Of a DNA stretch of 64,000 nt, positions 1 through 9,833 are shown piece by piece; positions within the stretch are counted from its first letter, which is position 1, and each line of letters starts with the position of its first letter. The notes beneath the pieces are model-generated. The model saw only the letters and a program-made list of their open reading frames with translations. It made no database searches and was not told the DNA's origin. The stretch spans positions 1 to 64,000 of the forward strand of contig NZ_RQHW01000013.1 of NCBI RefSeq assembly GCF_004770995.1, read 5' to 3'. Origin of the DNA: Leptospira idonii. GTDB lineage: Bacteria; Spirochaetota; Leptospiria; Leptospirales; Leptospiraceae. Position numbers and translations under genes: made by a program.

Positions 1-184
1 CAAAATTAGATCAGGAAGAAATCATTTAACCTAATAAAAGTTAGAAGAGTGTGACTGGCGAATACTATATTTGTACAATCTATCGCATCTTTCCCCTCAC
101 TCACACTCACGTCCTATTTATTTCCGTCAGAAAAATTCCAACAATATAAAATCAAAATGAGCTACAGGGTATAAATCTTATATC

Positions 185-532
185 TTAAGGCTGCAATGAT
201 AATTGTAGCAAATCATCACTATCTAAATAAGTATTATCTTTACAATTGGTTCCGATATATTCACGAATCAATAATTTCCCAAACTCTTTATAGCGATCCC
301 CGTTATCTAAAGTTGCCTCAAACTTCATTCTATTCACAAATTTATCATTCAAAGCGGAAATATATGTTTCTGAATTCTCTTTAATGCCAGTTTTATGAAG
401 ACGATCAATGAGACAAATACTCTCGCCATACGCATTTGCAAAATGTCTTACCATCTCACGCTCCTTTTCCCCAAAACAGCCATTGAAAACTGGAGAAAGA
501 AAAACGAGAAAAGCTATAGATCTAACATTCAT
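185..532 (-). CDS. small putative lipoprotein, unknown function
   Basis: Encodes 115 residues. A short hydrophobic N-terminus ends in a lipobox-like V-F-N-G-C with Cys19, so it is probably exported and lipid-modified. The mature part is hydrophilic, has one more Cys near the C-terminus and shows no domain I recognise. An AAGGAC stretch sits just upstream of the ATG at 532, which supports this start. It lies downstream of the histidine-kinase gene on the same strand, 225 bases away, so it is probably a separate transcription unit. An imperfect palindrome (564-582) lies about 35 bases upstream of the start codon. Confidence 0.6.
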   Translation of the reverse strand: MNVRSIAFLVFLSPVFNGCFGEKEREMVRHFANAYGESICLIDRLHKTGIKENSETYISALNDKFVNRMKFEATLDNGDRYKEFGKLLIREYIGTNCKDNTYLDSDDLLQLSLQP

Positions 533-563
533 GAAAGTCCTTAAAAAGATGGGAGGGCATTCC

Positions 564-582
564 TTAGGTCAGCCTGAGCTAA
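564..582. promoter_or_regulatory. imperfect 19-bp palindrome upstream of the small lipoprotein gene
   Basis: TTAGGTCAG-C-CTGAGCTAA pairs at 8 of 9 positions across a single central base. It is enclosed by GGGAGG (551-556) and CCTCCC (590-595), which could form a longer stem. The position just upstream of the reverse-strand start codon at 532 fits an operator or a leader hairpin. No specific regulator is implied. Confidence 0.3.
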
Positions 583-757
583 AGTAGCACCTCCCAAAAT
601 TATTTAGAAAGCTTAGTCTTCACAAATCGCATTCTATCTCTAAAACTTAACGATCTAATTCAAATCGTCTATTGATTTGAAGAAACGAATCATAGGGGGA
701 TTTGCCCTATCCCACACAATATCCCGCTACCACCTGCCAAATCAATTCGCCAGCCTT

Positions 758-2620
758 TCAAAGAGGGATGACGAGTTGTGTAGTATTTTTTTTGACAAGA
801 TATTCATATTGAAGGGAAGCTTTCAATTTTTCCGAACGAATACGAATGTTTTCCAACCCTAACCCTCCTGCCGCATCAGAACCAGAACGCAAAAAAGGAT
901 CAAATTTCTTCCCATCATTGAGAATCCTCAGCACAAGATTCTGCCCGTCTTTTTCCCAAATCACTTCGATGATCCTGGACCCTCCATGACGCAGAATATT
1001 TGCCATAATCTCCAAAAAGATCTTCTGCACATGCAAACATTCGTCTATCTTTAAGTAATGCGAGGCTTCCTTGATTTTAAAAGTAATATGAATCTTGCCG
1101 GTATCCTTAATTCGTTTGCAATACCTTTGCATCACTTCTTCGACTAGATCCCTCTTACTTCCTTGATGATGCATCAAAAATACGATATCTCTCACATTAG
1201 AAATCAACTGATTCATTTCCTTCTTCAGCTTTACTAAAGTAGGATCCGATTTGTCTTTAGATTCCAATTCAAACAAAATCGCTGTTAACTCAGAACCGAT
1301 GGAATCATGAATGTCGGATGCGATCCTGCTCCTTTCCTCCGTTTGAATCTTTAACTGCTCATTATATCTCATCTGTAAGTTGGCAAATTCTTTCGTACGC
1401 TCTAAATCATTCGTAAAACGATGAGAAATAATATACGAATTCAAAGCGACAAAACTCACCAAACCAATAGGAAAACTATAGGGCAGAAAGATATAAACCT
1501 CATACAAACCATAAATCACATCGTTGATCATCGCAAGACCCAGAATGATTGAAGTGAAACAAATCATCTTCGCTTTGGGCTCCCGAGCCAGAACGGCATA
1601 TACCAAGCCGATCAAAATCACAAACGCATAAATAAGAGGAAAATAAAGGAACAGTTTGTACAAACTCACAATTCCTTTCTCGGGAAGAAAAATTACCCCT
1701 AGAACAAATAAGGAAGTACTTAACATAGGATAAAGAATCCACTTCCGACGGAATTGATTCGGAAACATGACTCTCAACAAACAGTAAGTAATCGGAAAAA
1801 ATATAATCTCACAAAAAAACTCACTGCGTATCCTAAAATCCAAACTCATTTTAGGAACAACCATGAATTGAATCTCAGAAGTTATGAAAGTATAGATGGA
1901 AACGCTAAAACAAAAAAGACCGAAGTAAAGAGGAGCAAAATCTTTTTTATATGCAAAGAAAAATACCAAATGGTAGATTCCAAAAGAGAAGATAACAGTG
2001 ATTAAAAATATATCCGCCCATTCCTGAAACCGATCCACTTCACTCAAATGTCCATCAAAACCAACCTCTAACGGGCTTCGCATTCCGCCTTTCAAAGTAT
2101 TTCCTCGAAACACCGAAATCGCTACTGTAATCGTGAAATTTTTATCCGGCAGATCGTAAATCGTATTCAATGGATGGGAAGATAATAAACTCTCTTCATC
2201 TATCCCGCTGACATTCCCGTTTGAAAATATTCTTTCCTCATCCAAATACACATCGTAAATACCCGGAATTCTAGGGATTTTAAGTTTCAGTTCGGAACAA
2301 AGAGGCAGGCAAACGACATTCAATCGATAAACACCCATACCTTCTAATGTATGATTGGTGACCGAATATGTTCTCCAAATGCTGGGAACATTTTCATAAA
2401 CAGGAGTTCCATCCAAAGAATGAACCTGTAAGTTCGGACCCCAAAAAAAAGCCCATTCTCCGTTCAACGGAAGAATATTATCCCTAAAATCAAACGAAGA
2501 AAGATCGATTTTACCTTCCTTCGCAGTCGGCAAAAACACAGGTTTCACCTTCGTATTGCAATTCGAACAAAAAAAGAAAAAGGATAGAATGATCCCTAAA
2601 ATAAAACGCCGTGCGATCAT
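758..2620 (-). CDS. sensor histidine kinase, 7TMR-DISM type, NarL-like kinase core
   Basis: Encodes 620 residues. After a hydrophobic N-terminus with possible lipobox cysteines (Cys18, Cys21) comes an extracytoplasmic domain with an [12 protein letters not shown] motif, typical of 7TMR-DISM extracellular regions, at about residues 40-190. Multiple transmembrane helices follow at about 200-405. The kinase core is HisKA_3 type: [12 protein letters not shown] with phospho-acceptor His438. The HATPase has an N-box around [10 protein letters not shown] and a G-box G-G-L-G-L-E-N-I. The gene overlaps the upstream response regulator by 4 bases (ATGA), so the two are translationally coupled and form a cognate pair. 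The ligand is unknown; some DISM domains bind carbohydrates. Confidence 0.9.
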   Translation of the reverse strand: MIARRFILGIILSFFFFCSNCNTKVKPVFLPTAKEGKIDLSSFDFRDNILPLNGEWAFFWGPNLQVHSLDGTPVYENVPSIWRTYSVTNHTLEGMGVYRLNVVCLPLCSELKLKIPRIPGIYDVYLDEERIFSNGNVSGIDEESLLSSHPLNTIYDLPDKNFTITVAISVFRGNTLKGGMRSPLEVGFDGHLSEVDRFQEWADIFLITVIFSFGIYHLVFFFAYKKDFAPLYFGLFCFSVSIYTFITSEIQFMVVPKMSLDFRIRSEFFCEIIFFPITYCLLRVMFPNQFRRKWILYPMLSTSLFVLGVIFLPEKGIVSLYKLFLYFPLIYAFVILIGLVYAVLAREPKAKMICFTSIILGLAMINDVIYGLYEVYIFLPYSFPIGLVSFVALNSYIISHRFTNDLERTKEFANLQMRYNEQLKIQTEERSRIASDIHDSIGSELTAILFELESKDKSDPTLVKLKKEMNQLISNVRDIVFLMHHQGSKRDLVEEVMQRYCKRIKDTGKIHITFKIKEASHYLKIDECLHVQKIFLEIMANILRHGGSRIIEVIWEKDGQNLVLRILNDGKKFDPFLRSGSDAAGGLGLENIRIRSEKLKASLQYEYLVKKNTTQLVIPL

Positions 2621-3297
2621 GGGTAACCGGGAACATTTCGTATAATTCCCATTCTGCGACCTCTAATGATAGCTTCCGATTTGGAATGGACTTCCATCTT
2701 TTTATAAATTTTTTCCACATGCCTGCTGACCGTATGGGAAGAAATATCCAACTCATCCGCAATATCGGGAAAAGTCATACCTAAAGCGACGAAATTCAAT
2801 ATCTGCAATTCTCTATCCGTTAAACCGACGCTATTCGCTTCAGGATCGATAAAGCCGGAATTACGCATAGATAACTCTCGAATGATTTTATCCGCAATTC
2901 TGGGAGTCAATGGAGCTCCTCCCAAAACGATCACTTTCAACTCCGCTAAAAACAAATCGGGAGGTGTATCTTTCAAAAGATAACCGGAAGCACCGCTTCG
3001 AATCGCATCCACGATCTTATCTTCATCTTCAAACACTGTATACACTACAAATTTAGATTCCGGAAAATTAGGCTTCAAGGCACGCAAACATTCCAGTCCC
3101 GATTTACCAGGAAGCCCTATATCCAAAATCACGATATCCACCGGTTCTTTTGAAAAAGATTGAATGGCGGCATCCGCCGTCTCATAACGATTAGAAAACT
3201 GAAATTGTGGATCCTGCAATAACAAGGACTGTATGTTTCTAGAGGTGTGGTCGTTATCTTCCACAATAGAAACGGAATATACTTTGTTTTCCTTCAA
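2617..3297 (-). CDS. NarL/FixJ-family response regulator
   Basis: Encodes 226 residues: an N-terminal receiver and a C-terminal LuxR-type helix-turn-helix. The acidic pocket is Glu13-Asp14, and the phospho-acceptor is Asp59 in V-I-L-D-I-G-L-P-G. The switch Lys is in Y-L-L-K-D. The DNA-binding half starts at L-T-D-R-E-L-Q-I-L and contains the recognition-helix segment S-S-H-T-V-S-R-H-V. It lies between the histidine kinase gene and a membrane-protein gene, overlapping each by 4 bases, so the three form one operon. Targets cannot be read from this window. Confidence 0.93.
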   Translation of the reverse strand: MKENKVYSVSIVEDNDHTSRNIQSLLLQDPQFQFSNRYETADAAIQSFSKEPVDIVILDIGLPGKSGLECLRALKPNFPESKFVVYTVFEDEDKIVDAIRSGASGYLLKDTPPDLFLAELKVIVLGGAPLTPRIADKIIRELSMRNSGFIDPEANSVGLTDRELQILNFVALGMTFPDIADELDISSHTVSRHVEKIYKKMEVHSKSEAIIRGRRMGIIRNVPGYP

Positions 3298-3866
3298 GGA
3301 AAAAGACCCTTCAATCCGGAAATGGATTTTTCCAAATCGGCGATTTTATTCTTAATCTCTGTTTGGTTTTCCAATAGGGCATCATTCTTAGAATAAGCTG
3401 CTGCCATCAAACTATTGTAATCCTTTGAAATAGAACCGAGACTTTCTTCCCAATCCCTCGGTTTGATTCTTCGATTTGTAAAAGTCCTTTGCCTATAAAA
3501 TCGATACCCCCAAGTTCCTAAACCGATCGCATGTAAAGGTAGAAGAATATAAAGAGCGGCTTTCACAATCGTCCAATAATTGACCGATTCACTGAAAAGA
3601 CCCCAAAAGTAACCCCAAAGAAAAGCCAAACCCAAAACGGCCAAACTCAAATTCAGCTTAGGGGTCGACGGGGAAACCGAGTTGAATAAGGAAAGGAGGA
3701 TGACAGAAAAGGCAAGCAGAAGGAGAACTTCCCAAGGAACGATTCCGAGAAAAAAATCCCAGAATTTCTGAAAGCGATCCCAGCTTTCTTGGAATTGATG
3801 GATGGAATTTTGCAAATCAAGAATTTGCTTTTGGATTTTTTCAAAGAACTCAAATACACCTGACAT
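3294..3866 (-). CDS. membrane protein of unknown function, first gene of the two-component operon
   Basis: Encodes 190 residues. Heptad-like segments at the N-terminus (about 1-35) and C-terminus (about 150-187) flank three hydrophobic helices at roughly 43-60, 70-92 and 95-118. The stop overlaps the response-regulator start by 4 bases. This suggests a role as accessory sensor or scaffold for the two-component system; that is inference from position only. Its ATG (complement of 3864-3866) overlaps the ATG of the divergent gene at 3865, so any promoter must lie inside the neighbouring coding sequence. No clear Shine-Dalgarno is visible, and the true start could be a downstream alternative codon. 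Confidence 0.65.
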   Translation of the reverse strand: MSGVFEFFEKIQKQILDLQNSIHQFQESWDRFQKFWDFFLGIVPWEVLLLLAFSVILLSLFNSVSPSTPKLNLSLAVLGLAFLWGYFWGLFSESVNYWTIVKAALYILLPLHAIGLGTWGYRFYRQRTFTNRRIKPRDWEESLGSISKDYNSLMAAAYSKNDALLENQTEIKNKIADLEKSISGLKGLFP

Positions 3867-4920
3867 GAGTCAATTCATAGATAATTTATTGAATCAGGCA
3901 AGAGAATTCTTGCACAAAATAACGAAAGGTTCACAAACCTATCTCCTACTCTACACTTACGCATTGATCGCATTGCCCTTTTTCGTATTTCATGAATGGC
4001 ATCTACCCGCTCATTATATCGCCGCCCTCGCAGTTTTCGCACTCATCACCGGCTTACTTCTCACTTACGGAACACTCTACGCCATCCAGGAATATTGGAA
4101 CAACCCTTATCATCCTTTGATTGAAATCATTGTAGGAGTGATATTCCTGTTTTCTCTTTGGCTTTCGGAAGTGTTCCACTTCCGGGCTGGAAAAGTTTTT
4201 TTCTTTTTCATCGCAGTCTTTCTCCTTCTTATTAGAACATTAAAAATAGACTTCTACGCAAAACTTTGTTTAGCTGCTATTCTTATCATGGCGAACGGAC
4301 TGTTATCTTTCCGCGCTCTGCAAGGAATGGAAATTCTTTCCTCTTATATTTTGTTCAAAAATAAATTCGACTTCGAGGAATTGGATCTCAATTCGTGGAA
4401 ACAAAACGGCGATAGTTATTGGAATGAAAATCTAAAAATCGGATTCAAGCTGACGGAAGAATTCTCATTCTATCAGCCGAAAGATTTAAGCTTGGAACAA
4501 AAAACGGGAGCGGGACAGATTGCGGGGCTCATCGCATCAAGTGATATAGATCCGAATCAATATCCTTTTATTCGAATGTTCTATTTTCCATCCTACATAC
4601 CTTTCGACAAATCCTTGGCGGCAAAGGAAGTGGGTGAATATTTAAAAATCCAAGTCAGCCGCCAAGAGATAGAAGACGTACAAGAAATCTCACCGGAAGA
4701 AAAAGCACTGCCTAATATAGGAAGCGGATATTGGACTTTCTATGATTCGTTAAGACCCCGTTATGCGAAAACGGGATTCGTACTATTGGAAACTCCTACC
4801 GGAGATAAAATTCTGATGCACATCACTGAAAATCTAGAAAAGGGAAAAACCCACGAACCGGGAATCGAATCGGTGCTCAGTTCATTTAGGTTCGGTGATT
4901 TCACTGAGGGCAATGAGTGA
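3865..4920 (+). CDS. polytopic membrane protein with C-terminal soluble domain, unknown function
   Basis: I chose the ATG at 3865 (351 residues). The longer reading from 3802 adds 21 residues that lie wholly inside the divergent gene. About five hydrophobic helices occupy residues 25-170. A soluble region follows (about 185-345), rich in acidic and aromatic residues, with no motif I recognise. The 3' end overlaps the convergent M23 peptidase gene by 39 bases. Neither start candidate has a strong ribosome binding site. The gene is likely real because the frame is long and its hydrophobicity is well ordered, but I cannot assign a function. Confidence 0.65.
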   Translation: MSQFIDNLLNQAREFLHKITKGSQTYLLLYTYALIALPFFVFHEWHLPAHYIAALAVFALITGLLLTYGTLYAIQEYWNNPYHPLIEIIVGVIFLFSLWLSEVFHFRAGKVFFFFIAVFLLLIRTLKIDFYAKLCLAAILIMANGLLSFRALQGMEILSSYILFKNKFDFEELDLNSWKQNGDSYWNENLKIGFKLTEEFSFYQPKDLSLEQKTGAGQIAGLIASSDIDPNQYPFIRMFYFPSYIPFDKSLAAKEVGEYLKIQVSRQEIEDVQEISPEEKALPNIGSGYWTFYDSLRPRYAKTGFVLLETPTGDKILMHITENLEKGKTHEPGIESVLSSFRFGDFTEGNE

Positions 4921-5853
4921 AAGCGGGTCGATCAAAGTATCCGCAATCTTAGCGCCCAAATGAAGATGAGGGCCGGTGGACATACCAGTCGTTCCCACTT
5001 TGCCGATCTCTTGGCCCTTCTTCACCTTATCCCCTACTTTCACTCCGATCTCATCCTGATGCATATAGAAGGAAAAAATCTTATTTCCATGATCGAGAAT
5101 GGTGAAATTTCCCTCATAATACATCTTACGAGCTAAAACGACAGTTCCATCCTGAATCGCAAAAATAGGTGTACCTATCTTTCCTCTAAAATCGACCCCC
5201 CCATGAGGGCGTCCGATTTTATTATTATAGTCTCGCCTAACATAAAATTTACTTGTGATATAGATGGATTCCAAAGGGTTTCGGAACTGATCCGAAAACT
5301 GAAGCCCAGATATTTTTCCGAACGCAGCTTCTTTGGCTTCCTTACATTCTTTGATAAAATCCAAAGTCTCTTTGGGTAATTCCTTAACGACGAACTTATT
5401 GTCGACTACGATCGATTGTTTTTTAATCACTTGAAACTTGGTAGGTTCTAGGATGATCTGATATTGTTTTGTTCCTCTTTTCACAAAGAGAATCTTAGAT
5501 TGTATCTCCAAAGTCATCGGCCCTGGGGCAGTGTCTGGAGAAATCCCGAAAAAAGAAATGAAACTGTCTCCTTGTTTGGTGAGGAAAATTTCCTTGCCCA
5601 TCCAAAATGCTTTGAAAGATTCGTTAATCCATTTTTTATTTTTAGGTGTTAGTCGAAAAAAAACGGCTTCCCCTCTTCCGAATCGTCTTGCTTCCAATAC
5701 CAATGAAAAGTTTTTTTCGTCTTTCTTTACGAAGTAATTGGAGGAAGAAGAAACAGGTTCTTTTTTTTTCTTTGCAACATCTTTCGATTCTGCCGGCAAA
5801 GACAGAGTGACGATCAAAAAAAGAATAGGGAAAAATACAGACTTCATTAACAT
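4882..5853 (-). CDS. exported M23-family metallopeptidase (LytM domain)
   Basis: Encodes 323 residues. A signal peptide (about 1-20, ending near L-P-A-E-S) precedes an unassigned beta-rich region. The C-terminal LytM domain (about 205-315) has the zinc-ligand pattern H-G-G-V-D and H-L-H-L-G, with M-H-Q where many family members have A-H-L. The Zn2+ ligands therefore look complete, and the enzyme should cut peptide cross-links in peptidoglycan in the periplasm. An internal ATG two codons in (5847) is an alternative start. It lies downstream of the GGDEF-EAL gene with an 18-base gap, so the two may be co-transcribed. Confidence 0.85.
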   Translation of the reverse strand: MLMKSVFFPILFLIVTLSLPAESKDVAKKKKEPVSSSSNYFVKKDEKNFSLVLEARRFGRGEAVFFRLTPKNKKWINESFKAFWMGKEIFLTKQGDSFISFFGISPDTAPGPMTLEIQSKILFVKRGTKQYQIILEPTKFQVIKKQSIVVDNKFVVKELPKETLDFIKECKEAKEAAFGKISGLQFSDQFRNPLESIYITSKFYVRRDYNNKIGRPHGGVDFRGKIGTPIFAIQDGTVVLARKMYYEGNFTILDHGNKIFSFYMHQDEIGVKVGDKVKKGQEIGKVGTTGMSTGPHLHLGAKIADTLIDPLSLIALSEITEPK

Positions 5854-5870
5854 AAGAATCGGAAACTCTT

Positions 5871-8318
5871 CTATGTTGAGTGGTTAATTTTTTTTACAAA
5901 TTCGACAAAATCTTCCGTGGGCAAAGGTTTGCTATAGTAGTATCCCTGAATGATATGACATCCGAAATTTTTAAGAACATTTCTTTGTACTTCATTCTCT
6001 ACTCCTTCCGCAATCACTTCCATACCAAGGGAAACAGCCATATTGATGATCGCTCTACAGATCGCTTGATCATCCTCATTCTGCTCTAAATCCATAACAA
6101 AAGAGCGATCGATTTTTAAAACATCCGCATCGATTTTTTTAAGATAACTCAATGAAGAATAGCCTGTCCCGAAATCATCGATAGAAACCTTAATCCCTAA
6201 ACCGGAAAGATAACGGAAAGACTCAATGCTTCTTTCCGGATTTTCCATAATCGAACTTTCCGTAAGTTCCAGTTCGATTTCTTCCGCTTTTAGATTGAAG
6301 TTTTCGATCGTACTTTGAACCTTATGAGCCCAATTGTTTTTCATCAATTGTTTGCCGCTCACATTGATGCTCACGTTAAAGCCGTTCAAATTATTTTCGT
6401 TCCAGGATTTTTTCAAGCGGCATGCTTCTTCCAAAACCCATTCCCCGATGCTTTCGATCATTCCGGTATCTTCTGCAACAGGAATGAATTCCACAGGAGG
6501 AACCCAACCTCTTTCCGGATGTTTCCAACGAATGAGAGCTTCGGCTCCGCAGACTTTATCCGTTTCCATGGAAATCTGCGGTTGAAAAAAAAGACAAAGC
6601 TCGTTGTTTTGAAGCGCCTTTCTAAGGGAGTTTTCTATATAAAGACGTTTTTCAGATCTTAATATGAGCTCGTTCGTATAGAACTTGAAGTTGCTTCTTC
6701 CCAACTCTTTGGCTTTATACATAGCCATATCCGCATTCTTCAAAAGTTCCAATGCGGAAATACCATCATTAGGTGAAAGTGCGATCCCCATACTGATTGT
6801 AGTATATAAATCCCTTCCAGTGATATGAAAAGGTTGGCTCAAAATATCGAAAACCTTTTGGGCGAATTCTGCCGCCTTTCCTTTGTTCTCTATATCGACT
6901 TTTAGGATCGCAAATTCGTCTCCGCCGAATCTTGCGACCGTATCAACTTCGGTTAACAATCGTTTTAATCTGGCGCCTACCATCTGCAATAACATATCGC
7001 CTTTCGTGTGGCCCAAGGAATCGTTGATGAATTTAAAATTGTCTATGTCGAAAAAATAAAAAGCGAGCAAGGTTTGAGAAGTTTTATGGTTCTTCAAAGC
7101 CTGATTGGAATGATCGATGAATAAAGTTCTATTGGCAAGACCGGTTAAGGAATCGTAGTAGGCTAAATAAGAAATTCTTTCCTCTGCGATCTTCCTGTCG
7201 GTGATATCGACTCCGTAACTGATGATTCTTCTTTTTCCGGATTCGGAATCTTCGATAGGAATGTATTTACGAAGAAGATATTTTTTGGTATCACTTACAT
7301 CTTGGATCAATTCTTCGAACTGAACATTTTCGTTTTTAGATAAAGCGATCTCCAAAAACTTTTTTCTCTTTTCCGAGAATTCATCAGGAAGATTCAGTTT
7401 AAGAGCGACATCCTTATCGTTTTTTTGATAAATCCATTTGCGAATCTCTTCATCTGCAATCAAGACAGGATTCAAATACTCATAATTAAACGAAGAGTCC
7501 AACACGGAAATATCCGAGTCAATATTGTCCAAAATGAATTCATAAAAAGCTTTCTGAGTTTTCACTTGTTCTTGGGCTTTTTTACGTTCCGAAATATCTC
7601 TGAAAGTGGCCCAAATCGCCATTTTACCGCTCGCAGTAAACAAACGAAAGGAGGACTCAGTAGGAATAATGTCTCCGGTTTTAGTGATCAGTGCGCTTCC
7701 TGCGATCAAACTGCCCTGAAACTCGGTATCCTCATCATCCGAAACGGGAGGAATAAGAAAGGAAAAATCTTTCCCAATGATTTCTTCTTTTTCATAACCG
7801 AGAGCACTTAATGCCTGTTTATTGATTCCTATGATGTGCTTTGTAGAGGGATCCACCTGGATCAAAATGTCCAACGATTCCTCGAAAACGTTTTCGAGGA
7901 TGGCGATTCTTTCTTTCATTCTATCGAATTCGAAAGAACGAGTCATGTCCGAAACGAAACGTTCTGCAAAATCGAGCATCAAAGATAACAGTTTTTCGGA
8001 ATAACTTTCCTTACAAAGGTACAAACGAGTAGGATGCGCGAAATCGTTCAATTCTTGTTTGGTGATTTCGGAATCGGACAGAAGAATATAAGGAACGGAC
8101 GGAAGTTTTTCAAACAGTAATTTCTGTTTTTCTAATATTTGAGAATCTTTCCAGAGAAAAACGACTGAGGGTGTTTCGGAAGAAAGAGAATCCAGCTCGG
8201 ATACATTCGCAAAAGAGCTCAAACTTACATTGGAAATCTTGTTTATGTCGCTAATTAGAATTTGAGTGAAATCACTTGGATTTTGTTCCAGACAAATTCT
8301 GAGATGATGTAACGACAT
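5871..8318 (-). CDS. PAS-GGDEF-EAL cyclic-di-GMP enzyme
   Basis: Encodes 815 residues. The N-terminal 120 residues resemble a receiver fold but lack an obvious phospho-acceptor. Two PAS domains follow (about 135-265 and 270-385). The GGDEF domain (about 395-555) has an intact A-R-F-G-G-D-E-F signature. The usual upstream RxxD inhibitory site reads T-E-V-D, so product inhibition through that site is unlikely. The EAL domain (about 575-810) keeps E-A-L, the D-D-F-G-T-G loop, K-I-D-R-S-F and A-E-G-V-E, so phosphodiesterase activity is plausible. Both activities look possible, and the net direction cannot be told. The protein is cytosolic, with PAS sensing of an unknown cue. Confidence 0.92.
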   Translation of the reverse strand: MSLHHLRICLEQNPSDFTQILISDINKISNVSLSSFANVSELDSLSSETPSVVFLWKDSQILEKQKLLFEKLPSVPYILLSDSEITKQELNDFAHPTRLYLCKESYSEKLLSLMLDFAERFVSDMTRSFEFDRMKERIAILENVFEESLDILIQVDPSTKHIIGINKQALSALGYEKEEIIGKDFSFLIPPVSDDEDTEFQGSLIAGSALITKTGDIIPTESSFRLFTASGKMAIWATFRDISERKKAQEQVKTQKAFYEFILDNIDSDISVLDSSFNYEYLNPVLIADEEIRKWIYQKNDKDVALKLNLPDEFSEKRKKFLEIALSKNENVQFEELIQDVSDTKKYLLRKYIPIEDSESGKRRIISYGVDITDRKIAEERISYLAYYDSLTGLANRTLFIDHSNQALKNHKTSQTLLAFYFFDIDNFKFINDSLGHTKGDMLLQMVGARLKRLLTEVDTVARFGGDEFAILKVDIENKGKAAEFAQKVFDILSQPFHITGRDLYTTISMGIALSPNDGISALELLKNADMAMYKAKELGRSNFKFYTNELILRSEKRLYIENSLRKALQNNELCLFFQPQISMETDKVCGAEALIRWKHPERGWVPPVEFIPVAEDTGMIESIGEWVLEEACRLKKSWNENNLNGFNVSINVSGKQLMKNNWAHKVQSTIENFNLKAEEIELELTESSIMENPERSIESFRYLSGLGIKVSIDDFGTGYSSLSYLKKIDADVLKIDRSFVMDLEQNEDDQAICRAIINMAVSLGMEVIAEGVENEVQRNVLKNFGCHIIQGYYYSKPLPTEDFVEFVKKINHST

Positions 8319-8499
8319 GAGCTAGGTATAATGAACAATATTTATCTTTCCTTACAATTGATTTTTTGTCCCCAAACAAAGCTTTCTCTTAGGAATTTAG
8401 AATTGGTCAAAAATTTTCCGAAACGGTTTTTACCAAAAAAGATGCAGTTTTGTCCCTTAAAATTCCTAGTTTTCAAAAAAAAATACAAGAAAAGAAATT

Positions 8500-8518
8500 G
8501 AATTTGATTCTCATTTCC
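8500..8518. promoter_or_regulatory. candidate Fur box upstream of the haem-uptake locus
   Basis: GAATTTGATTCTCATTTCC matches the classical 19-bp E. coli Fur box at 12 of 19 positions by hand alignment. It lies 43 bases upstream of the first gene of the haem locus. A similar sequence sharing the core TGATTCTCA lies upstream of the Bfd-like gene at 32443-32461. The functional context supports iron regulation, but the exact Leptospira Fur motif is not assumed here. Confidence 0.45.
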
Positions 8519-8560
8519 AAGGATAAAAGCTGGATATATCGACAAGGATAAGACAAAAAT

Positions 8561-9127
8561 ATGACGCACTTAAAAAAAATCAGTTTCGGAATCTCCCTCC
8601 TACTCGTTACTTCTCTTGCTTTCGCAGGATGTAAAAAAGAAGAAAAGAACGACGACACACAAAACACTCTTGTATTGCTAGCAGCTGCATTAAATAATCC
8701 GGGCGATTGCGCAGTAACTGCAGGAACTCGTACTACAAACACATTCACTACGGATCTTACTACTGCATCTTCCGCAAAAAGCGGAGTCATCACTCAAGTA
8801 GGGACAGTGCCTATCGTAGGTCACCAAACATCTGTTTTGAAAATCACTGCTAAAGTAGGAACTACCGTTGCAGTAACAGGAAAAGCTTTCGGTATCGTTT
8901 ACAAATCGGAAAATTGCCCTCTTACTACTGCAGTTGCGCAAACCGTTACTACTTTCACTTATGCTGGAAATGCAACGGACTCCAGCTCACAATTCACAAA
9001 CTCTCACGAGATCAACGGAACTTCTACTTTGACTTTCGCTCAAGCGGGAACTCACTACTACTTCTTCTATGCGATTCCAAGCAGAGGACAAGCAGCTACT
9101 GTAACTTACGCAGTAACCAACCTATAA
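8561..9127 (+). CDS. Thr-rich putative lipoprotein at head of haem locus
   Basis: Encodes 188 residues. The signal peptide ends in A-F-A-G-C, with the lipidated Cys at position 24, followed by a Lys/Glu/Asp-rich tether. The mature domain is rich in Thr, Ala and Val with alternating beta-strand character and contains two further Cys residues. A ribosome binding site (AAGGAT) lies about 10 bases before the ATG. The next gene starts five bases after the stop, so it belongs to the HmuY-HmuR-like operon. It may be a surface lipoprotein that assists haem or iron capture; this rests on operon position only. I do not recognise the family. Confidence 0.7.
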   Translation: MTHLKKISFGISLLLVTSLAFAGCKKEEKNDDTQNTLVLLAAALNNPGDCAVTAGTRTTNTFTTDLTTASSAKSGVITQVGTVPIVGHQTSVLKITAKVGTTVAVTGKAFGIVYKSENCPLTTAVAQTVTTFTYAGNATDSSSQFTNSHEINGTSTLTFAQAGTHYYFFYAIPSRGQAATVTYAVTNL

Positions 9128-9131
9128 AACT

Positions 9132-9815
9132 GTGAATAAAAAAATTACATTTGGGTTCATTGTAATTTTTCTATTAATCAACTGTGCTCGGAAACATGAA
9201 AGTGTTTCCGAGCAACAATTGTTTATAAATCAATTAGTGGCGGATTTGCTCAAAGCGAATGATCCGAATTCACTTGATAAGGTTGTGTACTCCAGAGCGG
9301 AAACGGATGGAACTACACTCACTCGTATCAACGCCACGAATATGGACTTTTATATTTACTTCAGTTTCAGAACGAATTCCCAAATTCCTTTTTCTTCCGT
9401 AAATACTACGAATTGGGATATTGCGTTCAATCGCTACAAGCTGGCCACAAACAGCGGAACATCTAATTCGTTCGGGTTAGGCGGAGCTTGTTTAAGCAAT
9501 CAAACTACCGTAACAGCTGCGGCTTCCATCGACAGATCTTCTCAAAATTGTTCCGATACTCCATCCACTAACTTCGTAATAGATGCTAAAACCTCCACAC
9601 AAGGCATCGGAGGAGTAGGCGCCGAATTTATCGGAAATGCATTGCTTACAGATTGGTTCAATTATCAAATCGGCAACCTTACTACGAAAGGCTTGATTTA
9701 TATCGTCCGATCCGGTGCGGGAAGCAGTTCTAATTTCGCCTTTAAAATTGAAAATTATTATAGTGATGCCGGAACTTCGGCTTATCCGACCTTTCGTTGG
9801 AAAAAACTCCCTTGA
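9132..9815 (+). CDS. hmuY: HmuY-like haem-binding lipoprotein
   Basis: Encodes 227 residues from a GTG start four bases after the preceding stop. The signal peptide ends L-L-I-N-C, a lipobox. The mature region contains W-D-I-A-F-N-R-Y-K-L and T-N-S-G-T-S, the pattern that marks HmuY-type haemophores, followed by beta-strand-rich sequence and the typical W-F-N-Y segment. HmuY proteins sit on the outer membrane, take haem from host or environmental carriers and hand it to a TonB-dependent receptor. The next gene encodes such a receptor, 18 bases downstream. Family assignment is by motif recognition, so haem ligands are not identified. Confidence 0.78.
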   Translation: MNKKITFGFIVIFLLINCARKHESVSEQQLFINQLVADLLKANDPNSLDKVVYSRAETDGTTLTRINATNMDFYIYFSFRTNSQIPFSSVNTTNWDIAFNRYKLATNSGTSNSFGLGGACLSNQTTVTAAASIDRSSQNCSDTPSTNFVIDAKTSTQGIGGVGAEFIGNALLTDWFNYQIGNLTTKGLIYIVRSGAGSSSNFAFKIENYYSDAGTSAYPTFRWKKLP

Positions 9816-9833
9816 AAAAACAAATAAAAATAA

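Noticed and set aside
196..384. 62-codon forward frame opposite the small lipoprotein gene
   Set aside because: It is antisense to a frame with a clean lipobox and ribosome binding site, and lacks both itself.
3802..3864. Upstream start for the membrane protein gene (372 residues)
   Set aside because: The extra 21 residues are wholly inside the divergent gene and lack a membrane or signal pattern; ATG 3865 is simpler, though not proven.
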